From assembly GCA_949372595.1 (NCBI GenBank), contig CASIAN010000009.1:90148-154147 (forward strand): DNA of 64,000 nt, written 5' to 3'. The position numbers and the translations under genes are program-made. The notes beneath the pieces are model-generated. The model saw nothing but the letters and a program-made list of their open reading frames with translations. It was not told the origin of the DNA and ran no database searches. The stretch is from CPC320 sp002336405. Its GTDB lineage: Bacteria > Pseudomonadota > Alphaproteobacteria > Rhodobacterales > Rhodobacteraceae. Positions 18,905-28,005 of this stretch are shown piece by piece. Every line of letters begins with the position of its first letter. Within the stretch, counting starts at the first letter, position 1.

Positions 18905-19315
18905 TTTAAACCTCCTTATTATTAAGTTATAGTTATTTATATTTTTTTAACATAATTCGCTGTATAAAAGAAGTAATTTCGGTATCGACGATCTTATTAT
19001 AGATTTTGATTGGTGATTTTGCCGAGTTGGAAGCTATTTATTTGCAAACAAAATATCTCCTGCTTCAGTGTCGCATCAATTCAATATCAATTGTTTTAAT
19101 CAGAATTTAATCTGTAAATTCTGACATCTTTTAAGCGCAGTGGGCAGGGTGTGCTGTGTCCGGGTTAGTTAAGGTTACCAACGCGATCTGTCCTATCTTG
19201 TGCGTTGAATTCACCTCTACACAAACCTTAGTATGTACCCTATAGTGATGTGGTGGTGGATCACTGCCCCATCATGTACGACGTCAAACCCAAAAACAAG
19301 ATAAGTGGATTTGCC
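18905..19315. other. AT-rich intergenic region before nrdR
   Basis: No gene is supported. The region is AT-rich, especially 18905-19110, and should contain the divergent promoters of nrdR and of the small membrane protein gene. Confidence 0.6.
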
Positions 19316-19783
19316 ATGCGCTGCCCGTTTTGTGGAAATATAGACACTCAGGTCAAAGATTCGCGTCCGGCCGAAGATCATGTTTCGATCAGAAGGAGGC
19401 GGAATTGTGCGGCCTGTGGTGGCCGTTTCACTACCTATGAAAGGGTGCAACTGCGAGATCTGGTAGTGATTAAAACGAATGGCCGCCGCGAAGACTTTGA
19501 TCGTGGCAAGCTCGAGCGCTCGATTCGGATTGCGCTGCAAAAGCGTCCGGTTGAACATGATAGAATGGATCAGATGATTTCTGGCATCGTGCGCAGGTTG
19601 GAATCTTTGGGCGAAACTGATGTGGGCTCCAAACAGATTGGCGAGATTGTGATGGAGGCCTTGGCAAGGATTGACACTGTCGCCTATGTGCGGTTTGCAA
19701 GCGTCTATAAAAACTTTCAGGCAGCAGATGATTTTGACAAATTTGTCAGTGAGTTGCGACCTGATATTCCCAAAGAAACGTGA
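19316..19783 (+). CDS. nrdR: Transcriptional repressor NrdR
   Basis: NrdR represses ribonucleotide reductase genes in response to ATP/dATP. The 155-residue product has the zinc ribbon with Cys3, Cys6, Cys31 and Cys34 (MRCPFCGN and CAACGG) and an ATP-cone (about 49-139) starting VIKTNGRREDFDRGKLERSI. ATG 19316 begins exactly at the MRCPFCG family start; an upstream in-frame ATG at 19250 is rejected. The stop overlaps the ribD GTG start (GTGA), so nrdR and ribD form an operon, as in many alphaproteobacteria. Confidence 0.97.
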   Translation: MRCPFCGNIDTQVKDSRPAEDHVSIRRRRNCAACGGRFTTYERVQLRDLVVIKTNGRREDFDRGKLERSIRIALQKRPVEHDRMDQMISGIVRRLESLGETDVGSKQIGEIVMEALARIDTVAYVRFASVYKNFQAADDFDKFVSELRPDIPKET

Positions 19784-20910
19784 GCGATCAAGATCACCGC
19801 TTCATGCGTGCAGCATTGGCGTTGGGGCGCAGAGGTCAAGGTCAAACATGGCCGAACCCGGCCGTTGGCTGCATTATTGTGCGCGGTGCGCGCATCGTTG
19901 GGCGCGGATGGACACAGCCGGGTGGGCGGCCGCATGCCGAAGTCTTGGCGCTGGAGCAGGCGGGAGCGTTGGCGAAAGGTGCCACGGCTTATGTGACGCT
20001 TGAGCCTTGCGCCCACGTGGGGAAAACACCGCCCTGCGCGTCCGCTTTGATTGCGGCAGGCGTCTGCCGGGTCGTCGCCGCAATCGAAGACAGCGATGTG
20101 CGGGTGTCTGGCAAAGGGTTTGCGATGCTGCGCGCGGCGGGTATTGCCGTCACCACTGGTATTTTAGCGCCGTCAGCGGCACAGGATCACGCGGGCTTTT
20201 TGCTCAAAACCGGTCTGGGACGGCCATGGGTAACCTTGAAACTGGCAAACAGCTTTGACGGGCGGATTGCCACCGCCTCCGGTGAGAGCCGTTGGATCAC
20301 CGGCCCAGAGGCGCGCCGTGCTGTCCATAGCATGCGGATGCGCCATGATGCGGTGATGGTGGGCGGTGGTACTGCCCGCTCTGATGATCCGGATTTGACC
20401 ATTCGTGGGTTTGGAGCGGTGCCACAACCAGTGCGGATTGTGGTTTCAAGGCGGCTCGATTTGCCGTTGACGGGGCGGTTGGCGCGTTCGGCGCAACAGG
20501 TGCCGGTTTGGATTTGTCACGGTCGGGATGCAGGGGCTGATCTGTGTTCGGCTTGGTCTGGTCTGGGTGCACGCTTGATCGCCTGCCCGCAAAGCGCGGG
20601 CCAGATGGATATGGCTGGTGTGCTTCAGGCTTTGGGCCAGCAGGGATTGACGCGGATTTTTTGTGAAGGGGGTGCTGCGCTCTCTGCATCGTTGTTACTG
20701 ACTGACTTGGTGGATGAGATTGTTGGGTTCACCGCCGGATTGGTGCTGGGGGCAGAGGGCTGGCCGGCACTGGGGGCTATGGGGTATGACCGGCTGGCAG
20801 AGGCTGCGCGGTTTGAGCTATATGATACACGGTCGGTTGGGGGGGATGTGATGCACAGGTGGCGGCGTTTATCGCCAGAACGCCGCGCGGCTGGCGCAGA
20901 GCCCTTGTAA
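19780..20910 (+). CDS. ribD: Bifunctional riboflavin deaminase/reductase RibD
   Basis: RibD carries out the deamination and reduction steps after GTP cyclohydrolase II in riboflavin synthesis. The 376-residue product has a cytidine-deaminase-like zinc domain with His52-Ala-Glu54, Cys77 and Cys86 (PHAEVLAL and LEPCAHVGKTPPC). A DHFR-like reductase domain starts near residue 145 (VTLKLANSFDGRIA, then VGGGTARSDDP). The GTG start overlaps the nrdR stop. The last 42 bases overlap, tail to tail, the end of kpsC on the other strand. ribE lies 4.6 kb downstream, beyond the capsule genes. Confidence 0.95.
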   Translation: MSDQDHRFMRAALALGRRGQGQTWPNPAVGCIIVRGARIVGRGWTQPGGRPHAEVLALEQAGALAKGATAYVTLEPCAHVGKTPPCASALIAAGVCRVVAAIEDSDVRVSGKGFAMLRAAGIAVTTGILAPSAAQDHAGFLLKTGLGRPWVTLKLANSFDGRIATASGESRWITGPEARRAVHSMRMRHDAVMVGGGTARSDDPDLTIRGFGAVPQPVRIVVSRRLDLPLTGRLARSAQQVPVWICHGRDAGADLCSAWSGLGARLIACPQSAGQMDMAGVLQALGQQGLTRIFCEGGAALSASLLLTDLVDEIVGFTAGLVLGAEGWPALGAMGYDRLAEAARFELYDTRSVGGDVMHRWRRLSPERRAAGAEPL

Positions 20911-22872
20911 CTTTGATAATGCGCGGTTGATTGGGCTGTGACGTGCAGGCGCGCTTTCATTTAGTCGATCGACAACCACTTCTACCGGGCAGGGCAGGCG
21001 GGTTACCGGATCAAAATACCGTGGATAGGCAATCAGCGTTGCATAAAGCAGCCCTAACAAGTCGGGTCTTGCAACGCGGCGGGTCGGGGGACGGCCGAGA
21101 TCATGGGTCAACCCCCAACCGGCATAGAACGGCGCCCCATAGGTCACGACGCGCTTGTTGCGCAGCAGCGCTTCAAACCCCAAGAGAGATGTCATGGTCC
21201 AGACTTCGTCAATCTGCGTCAGCAGCGTGCCTGGATCTGTGTTGGTAAGCACGCGGTCTGCTGAGGCGGCGGCGTCTCGGTCCGGGACAGCGCCAAGGCG
21301 CAATCCGGCCTCGACATCGGGGTGTGGTTTATACAGTATGATTGCATCGGGGTTTGCGCGGCGCACTGCAGTCAGTAGCGCCAGATTGGTTTTGATGTCA
21401 CCGGCGGCGGTGAGGATCGAGGCGTCGTCTTCGACCTGGCCCGGCACCAAGATCCGACGCGTGCCAGTGATCTCGGCGGCGGTTTGGCCTGCGTTATATT
21501 TCGTTAATCCCGCCCCAATGACCTGTTGGCGCAACCGCTCTGCGCGGGCTTTTTGGTCGGGGCGCAGGGTGACTGTATCGGCGATCATCTGTTCCAATTG
21601 ACTGGGCGCGCGCGGATCGTAGTAGATGCCCAACCGGTCTGCCACCAATGACAAAGGCGGGGTGAGCGTCGCACCCAAGCCCCGCGATCGCAAAAACCCG
21701 TCTTCGATCCGGGTGGTGGGAAAGGCCAGATCTTGATGGCCACTGGCCCAGACCATCAGATTGCGCTGATGGCGCGTGCTGGTGTGGTGGGCTTTGGCAA
21801 GATTGTTCTGAAAGATAATCCGCTTTGATCGTCCGAAGATAGATTGTAGATGTGGTCGTTTCCAAAGGCGCATCCCACAGGCCACCCAACCACGGTGATC
21901 GTCGCGCCAGGCGCGGCTTTGGGCCTCGAGTATATCGAGAACATCTTCCAATGCGCACAGCCGGTCGCGGTAGGGGTCGTACCAGATCGGATAGAGGATC
22001 ATCGCGGCTGCAAACAGCTGCGCGCGGCTCAAGATGCGGGTCCGGCCAGTGATTGGTTTGCGGTCTTTGCTCAAGCCCCATCCGGCATAAAAGGGTTGGC
22101 CGAAAACATGCGGTGTATGCCCTGCCAGAATGGCTTCAAACCCCATCTGCGATGATATCGTATAGACCGCTATAGCCCCGTCAAACAGCTGCCAGGGTGA
22201 GATGGGGGTGGCCAGTAACCGAATGGTGTCAGTTGCATCTGCAGCGCTGAAATAACCGCGACGATGCCCTAAGATCGTCTCGGCATGGCTTTTTATGATA
22301 ATATTTGCGTCAGGGTGCTCACGTCGGGCGGCAGCAAGCATGGCCTTGAACTCGGCTTTGCCCGCACCGCTGGCGCGGAGTGCCGCGTCGCCGAATGTTT
22401 GGTCAATGACCAGCACATAACCAGGGGCCGGCGGCGATTGGGTGGTCTCAAAAGCATTGTACTTTGAGATATGGTTGTCACGTATGCGCATGATTGCTTG
22501 TTCGGCGCGGCAAAGTAGGTCAGTATCCTTCAGCGGATCATGGCGCAGTATATTTTCCAGATCACAGGGATAAGAGGCGTCAAAATGACACCCAGATCGA
22601 TCAAGGATCAGACCAAGGGGTGGATCTCCAGCGCGTCCGGGTTGCACCGATCTGAGAAAGGCATCCTCAACCCTCAACAGCCCCGCTTTCCGCTTTTTAG
22701 CGATCCATTGACCACGATACTGGTTTGGGCTTTGGCCCCAAACCGCCACCATATCCCCGCGATCTGGCAGGCCCAATGTCAATTCGTAGCCAGCCATTGA
22801 CAGAATGCGCCGCACCCGTTTCTGACGCAGAAATCCGCCATTATAATAAAACAGTTTGCGGGCTGTGTTCAT
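20869..22872 (-). CDS. kpsC: Capsule polysaccharide biosynthesis glycosyltransferase KpsC
   Basis: KpsC and KpsS build the poly-Kdo linker that anchors group-2-type capsules to a phospholipid. The 667-residue product consists of two related GT halves. Each half ends with the same motif: FGQPFYAGWGLSKDRKPI in the first and YGAPFYAGWGLTHDLGRP in the second. Each also has a conserved tail ending in a YPxxxDPxxxxxC stretch. It is the last gene of the minus-strand set kpsS - exporter - kpsC, 33 bases after the exporter gene. The 3' end overlaps the ribD 3' end by 42 bases. Confidence 0.9.
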   Translation of the reverse strand: MNTARKLFYYNGGFLRQKRVRRILSMAGYELTLGLPDRGDMVAVWGQSPNQYRGQWIAKKRKAGLLRVEDAFLRSVQPGRAGDPPLGLILDRSGCHFDASYPCDLENILRHDPLKDTDLLCRAEQAIMRIRDNHISKYNAFETTQSPPAPGYVLVIDQTFGDAALRASGAGKAEFKAMLAAARREHPDANIIIKSHAETILGHRRGYFSAADATDTIRLLATPISPWQLFDGAIAVYTISSQMGFEAILAGHTPHVFGQPFYAGWGLSKDRKPITGRTRILSRAQLFAAAMILYPIWYDPYRDRLCALEDVLDILEAQSRAWRDDHRGWVACGMRLWKRPHLQSIFGRSKRIIFQNNLAKAHHTSTRHQRNLMVWASGHQDLAFPTTRIEDGFLRSRGLGATLTPPLSLVADRLGIYYDPRAPSQLEQMIADTVTLRPDQKARAERLRQQVIGAGLTKYNAGQTAAEITGTRRILVPGQVEDDASILTAAGDIKTNLALLTAVRRANPDAIILYKPHPDVEAGLRLGAVPDRDAAASADRVLTNTDPGTLLTQIDEVWTMTSLLGFEALLRNKRVVTYGAPFYAGWGLTHDLGRPPTRRVARPDLLGLLYATLIAYPRYFDPVTRLPCPVEVVVDRLNESAPARHSPINRALSKLQGLCASRAAFWR

Positions 22873-22905
22873 AGGTTTGACAATGAGGCGCGCCCCGTCC
22901 AGATG

Positions 22906-24036
22906 TTAATTGCCGGTTGCGGTTGCATTTACGGTGTTGATTGCTGCAAGAGAGCCGGTGAGAGCCGCAATTGTTTTACTCCACTGTGTGAACGGTGCCT
23001 CGGTGACGTAAATTGTGTCCTGATCGCGCACCATAAACTCGCGGGCAATAAAAATACCGTTTGGTTGTGTGAGGTCCAAGACATAGACTATGCGCTGCGC
23101 CCCTGTTAAATCACTGCGGGCCAGCAAGTTGTTTGCAATATGCTCACGTTCGCTTCTAAGGATGAAAACCCCTGTCGGGTCGGAAATGTCGGTGCGCAGG
23201 CCGCCAAGTTGGGCCAAGGCCTCGACAGCAGAGAGTGACTGGACTTCGAACTTGACGCGGGCTTGAGTGCCGGTTGCGCCCAATGCGGTGAAAGATCGGG
23301 TATCCTCTTCGATCAGAATTCTGTCTCCTGCTCGTAAAGCAACATCCATTCCGGGTTTATCGTATAAATCCTGCAGCCAGATTTTGCCTTTCCTGTTGCC
23401 CCGTATTAGTTTTATCTGGGCGATTTCGGGTGAAATGGTCACTCCACCCGCTGCGGCAATCATCGCGCTGAGCGTGCGCGTTGGGCGTTCGATTGGATAA
23501 ATCCCCTGTGCGCTAACGGCCCCAAGCAAAGACACAGTCGCACCGTCGCCTGCGATCCTGCGGACCTCGACTTGCGGGTCTGGGGTCTGTTCTTTAAGTG
23601 CGTCGGTTATGATTTTTCGAATTGATTCTGGGGTATTGCCCGCCGCTTGTATCCGTCCTGCATAGGGGACAAAAATATACCCTTCTCCATCGACCTGAAC
23701 GGTTTGAAGCGTGGTGGGTCCCATTTCTCCGAGCAACTGGTCTTGAACATTCTCCCAGATGGTCAATCCAAGCGTATCACCTGCGCGGATCATATCAGCG
23801 CCCACCTTGGCGAGGGTTTTGAAATGACTGGCAAAGCCAGACGTTGGTTTTAAGGCCGTTTTTTGATTGACGATTTCATTGACAGGTATGACCCAAGCCG
23901 GACCGCTGGACGCTTGGGTCCCTGAATAGATTTGTGGTTTGTTAGGTCCTGTGCTGGGCAGGCCACATCCGATCAAGATACTTGCGAATGCAATCAAGCC
24001 AGTCACTTTGAGCCGTTGAAAAAGTCTCGTATTCAC
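22906..24036 (-). CDS. Polysaccharide export outer-membrane lipoprotein (Wza/KpsD family)
   Basis: Forms the outer-membrane channel for capsule export. From GTG 24036 the protein of 376 residues has a lipoprotein signal peptide with lipobox LIGC (Cys24). It then has a Poly_export domain starting RAGDTLGLTIWENV and SLBB-type ligand-binding repeats (GAVSAQGIYPIERPTRTLSAMIAAAGG and later LSAVEALAQLGGL). GTG 24036 is preferred because a GGGAG site precedes it and the signal peptide is normal. An ATG at 24120 overlapping the kpsS stop (ATGA) would add 28 polar residues and remains possible. Confidence 0.88.
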   Translation of the reverse strand: MNTRLFQRLKVTGLIAFASILIGCGLPSTGPNKPQIYSGTQASSGPAWVIPVNEIVNQKTALKPTSGFASHFKTLAKVGADMIRAGDTLGLTIWENVQDQLLGEMGPTTLQTVQVDGEGYIFVPYAGRIQAAGNTPESIRKIITDALKEQTPDPQVEVRRIAGDGATVSLLGAVSAQGIYPIERPTRTLSAMIAAAGGVTISPEIAQIKLIRGNRKGKIWLQDLYDKPGMDVALRAGDRILIEEDTRSFTALGATGTQARVKFEVQSLSAVEALAQLGGLRTDISDPTGVFILRSEREHIANNLLARSDLTGAQRIVYVLDLTQPNGIFIAREFMVRDQDTIYVTEAPFTQWSKTIAALTGSLAAINTVNATATGN

Positions 24037-24116
24037 TGCCCTATCTCCCTGATCTGTGTTGAATGAGCGCTGCTGCCTTTTGGTGCTGGACTTAGGTTGT
24101 GGTGTACGCGTGTTGG

Positions 24117-25412
24117 TCATGCGCCAACCGCCTGTAAGTATTGACGGGGCGGTGCGGTTCCGGCGGCAAGGGCCTCATACGGATCATGATGAGACAGCAT
24201 CATATCCACCACTGCGCGAATAATTTGTCGCCGTGCTTTTCGGGAATAAAAGCCACCTGCGATTTGTGACGTTTCCAGCAGATAGCGCCGGAACATATGA
24301 TATGCTTGAGTGTCGGGGCGGCGTGGGGCGGCAAAAAAATCGCTTATTTCTTGTGAAGACGTAAACTCAGGCTTTGCATAGACGGCGTCGCCAAACAATT
24401 TCAGCGGTATGCCGCGCCACAAAGCCTGCTGTCCGGCGGTTGAATTGACGGTCACGGCACTGCGAGCCTGTCGTAAAATTTTTGCCAGCTTGCCGCCTTC
24501 AATATAGCGTAGGCGGTCTATGATCTGGTGCTTTTCGGCCAGATTTTTTAGCGTGGCCGAAAGGTCTTTGCCATTCTGTTCCAGTGGATGCGCTTTAACC
24601 ACCAGTTGATGATGCCCGGGTGCCCCTTGTGCAAAGCCGCACAGCACTTGATCGAGAAACTCGGTATTATTGGCGAAGGGGGAATGCGCTTGCAGCGCGC
24701 TGTCATGTTGCAATTGCAGCAAAACCAAATGATAGGGAACGCCAGAGGCTTGTATTTGCAGGGTTGCCAACCCGCGGCGGACAAAGCTCAGGGGCATCCA
24801 GAACAGTTTGCGCAGATTTTGCCTGAACTCATCCTGAACCCGATGCGGGCGGTGATGTTGAAACTTTGGATAGGCCTGATTGAGAAACAGCACGAAGAAA
24901 TGATACAGTGCCCCATAAAATATATGGTGTCGCATCTCACCCCAGTGGGCGGGGGCTGCGGGTTCATCAAGTGAGCCGGTCTGAAGCGCCTCGGACATAT
25001 CCGAGAGCCCCATGCCCATGAGTTTGGAATGCCCGTTGCAGCCGTCTCGCTCATAGGTCACCCAATAGGGCCGCAAATAACCCTCTTCAAAGACATGCAC
25101 CCGCAGGTTCAACTGTCGGGCTTTTTGGATCGCAAGGGCATGGATGGGTCTTGTGTCCCCATACAAAACGAGGTCGGTGACAGATTTTTCACGTATGAGA
25201 TTGCCAAACGTCTCTGGCCAGTCGCGGATGTCTTCGCGATAGGGGCAATAGCGGTCAGGCCGAGACCAGAAAACCTGGTCGCCGGCATTAAAACCGACGC
25301 GCCAAATCTCGGCGCCGGTGTGGGATAGCATTTTGGCCAAAAGGTTAAAAAACGGTCCGTGTGGACCCTGAAGAAACATAAATACGCGTTTGGCGGAGGG
25401 GATATTGCTCAC
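24117..25412 (-). CDS. kpsS: Capsule polysaccharide modification/export protein KpsS
   Basis: KpsS starts the poly-Kdo linker for group-2-type capsules. The 431-residue product has one glycosyltransferase-B-like unit of the Capsule_synth family: FLQGPHGPFFNLLAKML near the N-terminus, LYGDTRPIH, HVFEEGYLRPYWVTYE and, in the second half, VKAHPLEQ and TVNSTAGQQALWRGIP. It is the first gene of the capsule set and is divergent from ribE. No capsule ABC transporter (kpsMTE) is in the window, so those parts must be elsewhere. Confidence 0.87.
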   Translation of the reverse strand: MSNIPSAKRVFMFLQGPHGPFFNLLAKMLSHTGAEIWRVGFNAGDQVFWSRPDRYCPYREDIRDWPETFGNLIREKSVTDLVLYGDTRPIHALAIQKARQLNLRVHVFEEGYLRPYWVTYERDGCNGHSKLMGMGLSDMSEALQTGSLDEPAAPAHWGEMRHHIFYGALYHFFVLFLNQAYPKFQHHRPHRVQDEFRQNLRKLFWMPLSFVRRGLATLQIQASGVPYHLVLLQLQHDSALQAHSPFANNTEFLDQVLCGFAQGAPGHHQLVVKAHPLEQNGKDLSATLKNLAEKHQIIDRLRYIEGGKLAKILRQARSAVTVNSTAGQQALWRGIPLKLFGDAVYAKPEFTSSQEISDFFAAPRRPDTQAYHMFRRYLLETSQIAGGFYSRKARRQIIRAVVDMMLSHHDPYEALAAGTAPPRQYLQAVGA

Positions 25413-25533
25413 CAGTTAAAAATACCTCATATATGGTTAAACCAAAGACTATAATTTTGACCGCAATGTGGCGAGAATATGGCATTCTTATGGGATTTAT
25501 TGTGTCAGAGACACCAGCGAAGGGGACGAGGGC

Positions 25534-26121
25534 GTGTTTACCGGAATTATCACTGATATCGGGCGAGTAATGCAGTTGGAACAGCGTGGTGATTTGCGCG
25601 CGACGATCCAGACTGGATATGATACCGGCTCGATCGATATTGGAGCATCGATTGCCTGTGATGGTGTTTGCCTCACGGTCATTGCGTTAAGTCGTGACAG
25701 TTTTGACGTCGAAATCAGTGCCGAGACCGTGTCCAAGACCAGCGTTGCGGGGTGGACCGATGGCAGCCGGTTAAATCTGGAACGGGCATTGAAGGTTGGG
25801 GATGAACTGGGCGGTCATATTGTGTCAGGTCATGTCGACGGGGTCGCCAAAGTGACGCTTGTGCAAGATGAGGGCGACAGCACACGCGTGCTGTTGCAGG
25901 TGCCCGAGGCGTTGGCGCGCTTTGTTGCTCCCAAAGGCTCGGTGGCGCTAAACGGGACCTCGCTGACGGTCAATGAGGTCAACGGAACCACTTTTGGTGT
26001 CAATTTTATCCCGCATACAAAAACGGTGACCACTTGGGGTGACGTGTCCCAGGGGGATGACGTCAATCTCGAGATAGATACATTGGCCCGCTATGTGGCA
26101 CGACTGCGCGAATTTGACTGA
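25534..26121 (+). CDS. ribE: Riboflavin synthase alpha subunit
   Basis: Converts two molecules of 6,7-dimethyl-8-ribityllumazine into riboflavin and a pyrimidine by-product. The 195-residue product has two lumazine-binding repeats. The first starts VFTGIITDIG at the N-terminus and the second near residue 98 (GGHIVSGHVDG), with SLTVNEV in the second half. GTG 25534 is set by the family start (M/V-FTGII) and an AAGGGG site; an upstream ATG at 25468 is rejected. It is separated from ribD by the divergent capsule genes, and ribB/ribH do not follow. Confidence 0.94.
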   Translation: MFTGIITDIGRVMQLEQRGDLRATIQTGYDTGSIDIGASIACDGVCLTVIALSRDSFDVEISAETVSKTSVAGWTDGSRLNLERALKVGDELGGHIVSGHVDGVAKVTLVQDEGDSTRVLLQVPEALARFVAPKGSVALNGTSLTVNEVNGTTFGVNFIPHTKTVTTWGDVSQGDDVNLEIDTLARYVARLREFD

Positions 26122-26544
26122 CACAGCGTCGATGAGCGCCGTTTTACCGGGTGTTTGGTGGAATGGTGATTTCATTTCGTATGCCCGGCGCGAAGGCGTC
26201 GCCCGAGCATTTATCCGGTATTACCCAAGCTTTAATTGCGCGAGCTGACAAGAAAAAGGAGCGATGAAACCTATCAGGGTCGTTGTGGTAACGACTTTAT
26301 GAACTCTGTCGCAGCATGTAGGCTTATTTCTAAATGCAGGTGAACCCGAAATTTAAACGAAGCCAACTACAAAGGTTCAATTGGTCGGTCACAAAATCAA
26401 AAAGGCCAGAGAAGCCGTCTATAAAGCCTGTCCTGATAGCCGTGCGTATGTATGATTGCCAAAGTATTAAGATTGTAAGTCAATCGCTGCCTTTCCATTT
26501 GGGATCGTAACAACTGGAATGTTTGGGCTTAGGTTTATTATTCT
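26122..26544. other. Non-coding region after ribE
   Basis: No gene, RNA or clear terminator is seen. The P-loop gene remnant begins at about 26545. Confidence 0.5.
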
Positions 26545-26958
26545 CTGTTTCAAAAATGGTGCAGTTTGTTTTTCAAAATTCCAGATGTAGGATAAAACTC
26601 TCGGTCAGGTGGTTTTTCTGGACAATGGTCAGGCCTGCCGGTGCGCGTGCGTCCACAGGTAAAAACAGCCTCTTTCCCAGACCCCAGAAATACCGCTATC
26701 TAGGCATTCGAACCCAGATGGTCAGGTCCGCTTTTGGAAACCTATATCGGCGGTTGATGAACCCGTACCATATTGAATCCATCGGTCCTGAGTGACCATT
26801 TCCTTAACAATTTTCTTATGTTCCGCCTTGTCGCGTCGTTGCCATCCTGAGTTCCACCTTGCGCGTCCGTCGAGCGATTGATCGGGAAAATTGTATCGCT
26901 TAGCCAAAGTCAGGGCCAATGTGGTCTCCCCCCCCCGTGAACAGCCAACAACCAGCAC
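26545..26958 (-). pseudogene. Decayed P-loop kinase/AAA gene (FlaR/adenylate-kinase-like)
   Basis: The frame starting at 26958 reads VLVVGCSRGGETTLALTLAKRY, then WNSGWQRRDKAEHKKIV and DRWIQYGTGSSTADIGF, and stops at 26722. A continuation in another frame reads DLTIWVRMPR, then a stop, then a weak tail (HLTESFILHLEF) ending near 26545. This order matches small P-loop proteins annotated as topology modulation or AAA family ATPases. The Walker A would be GCSGGGKTT; here the Lys is Glu, next to a nine-G run. A lost lysine, a frameshift and a stop together mark a dead gene. Confidence 0.6.
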
Positions 26959-27029
26959 GTGACGCGCATATTAAAGTATGTTTTTTGCGTGGGATATTGA
27001 AATATCTCTCACGTGGAAAACTCCGTGGG

Positions 27030-27791
27030 TTATTCGGCCTGCCGGCGCAGGGCGGGCAGGCCGATCCCTGTGGCCTCAAACCCGCCATCACAGGCAATCA
27101 GCTGGCCGGTGACAAAACTGGCTTTTTCGGACGCCAGAAAGCTGATCACCTCGGCAATCTCGTCTTCGCTCCCATAGCGGTTTAGCGGAATGGCATCGTG
27201 ATAGGCGGCGATAATCTCGTCGCTGTGCACTGCCATTGCCAGCTTGGTGCGGACTGGGCCAGGGGCAACACAATTGGCACGAATTCCAAACTCGCCCAAT
27301 TCTACCGCTTGTTGTTGGGTCAGATGGATAACGGCCGCCTTCGAGGTGCCGTAAGCCACGCGCAGCGTCGAGGCGCGCAGTCCCGAGATCGAGGCAATAT
27401 TAACGATGGCGCCGCGGCTGGACTTTAACGCGGGCAGCAGGGCTTGCGAACACAGAAAAACCCCATCGAGGTTGGTTTCCATCACCCGCCGCCAGCGTTG
27501 AAAATCTGTGTCCTCAAGGGGGCCAAAATCTGCCACACCGGCGTTGTTGATCAAAACATCAACCCGCCCCAGTTTTGCGGTCATCTCTGCGGCCATCTGA
27601 TCGACCTGATCGGGTTGCGACACATCGCACAGACAGGGCAGGGACCCGGGCAAGGCGTCAGCTGCCTCGGCAAGGGCGTCCGCGTCGCGGTCGATTAATG
27701 CCACCCTGAGGCCCTGAGCCTGCAGAATACGGGCGGTGGCTTGTCCTATTCCCCGGGCGGCGCCGGTGACGATAGCGGTTCTCGTTGGCAT
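27030..27791 (-). CDS. Short-chain dehydrogenase/reductase (classical SDR)
   Basis: A soluble NAD(P)-dependent oxidoreductase of 253 residues. The cofactor motif TGAARGIG is at 9-16, and an Asp after the second strand (ALIDRDAD) suggests NAD preference. NNAG is present near residue 87, and the active-site YGTSK has a Ser-containing segment about 13 residues upstream (IASISG). The C-terminal FVTGQLIACDGGFEATG is typical. ATG 27791 follows a GAGGAC site. The substrate is unknown and the gene is not in an obvious operon. Confidence 0.85.
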   Translation of the reverse strand: MPTRTAIVTGAARGIGQATARILQAQGLRVALIDRDADALAEAADALPGSLPCLCDVSQPDQVDQMAAEMTAKLGRVDVLINNAGVADFGPLEDTDFQRWRRVMETNLDGVFLCSQALLPALKSSRGAIVNIASISGLRASTLRVAYGTSKAAVIHLTQQQAVELGEFGIRANCVAPGPVRTKLAMAVHSDEIIAAYHDAIPLNRYGSEDEIAEVISFLASEKASFVTGQLIACDGGFEATGIGLPALRRQAE

Positions 27792-28005
27792 GACAGTCCT
27801 CAAGTTGTTGTCTTGTTTAAATAACTTAAAGATTTGCGCCAAATAGAAAAGCCCCAACGGATTTTACGCTAGATTTTTGTTGCCTGTGCCAGAACCACAC
27901 GTGCTTTTCAATGTAGATGCGGCGAGGATAGCGGGCAGTGCCAAGCCTGACGCTTGACGCCGGGCCCGCAATGCAGCGAAACAGATTCCCGTAAAGGCGC
28001 ATTAA

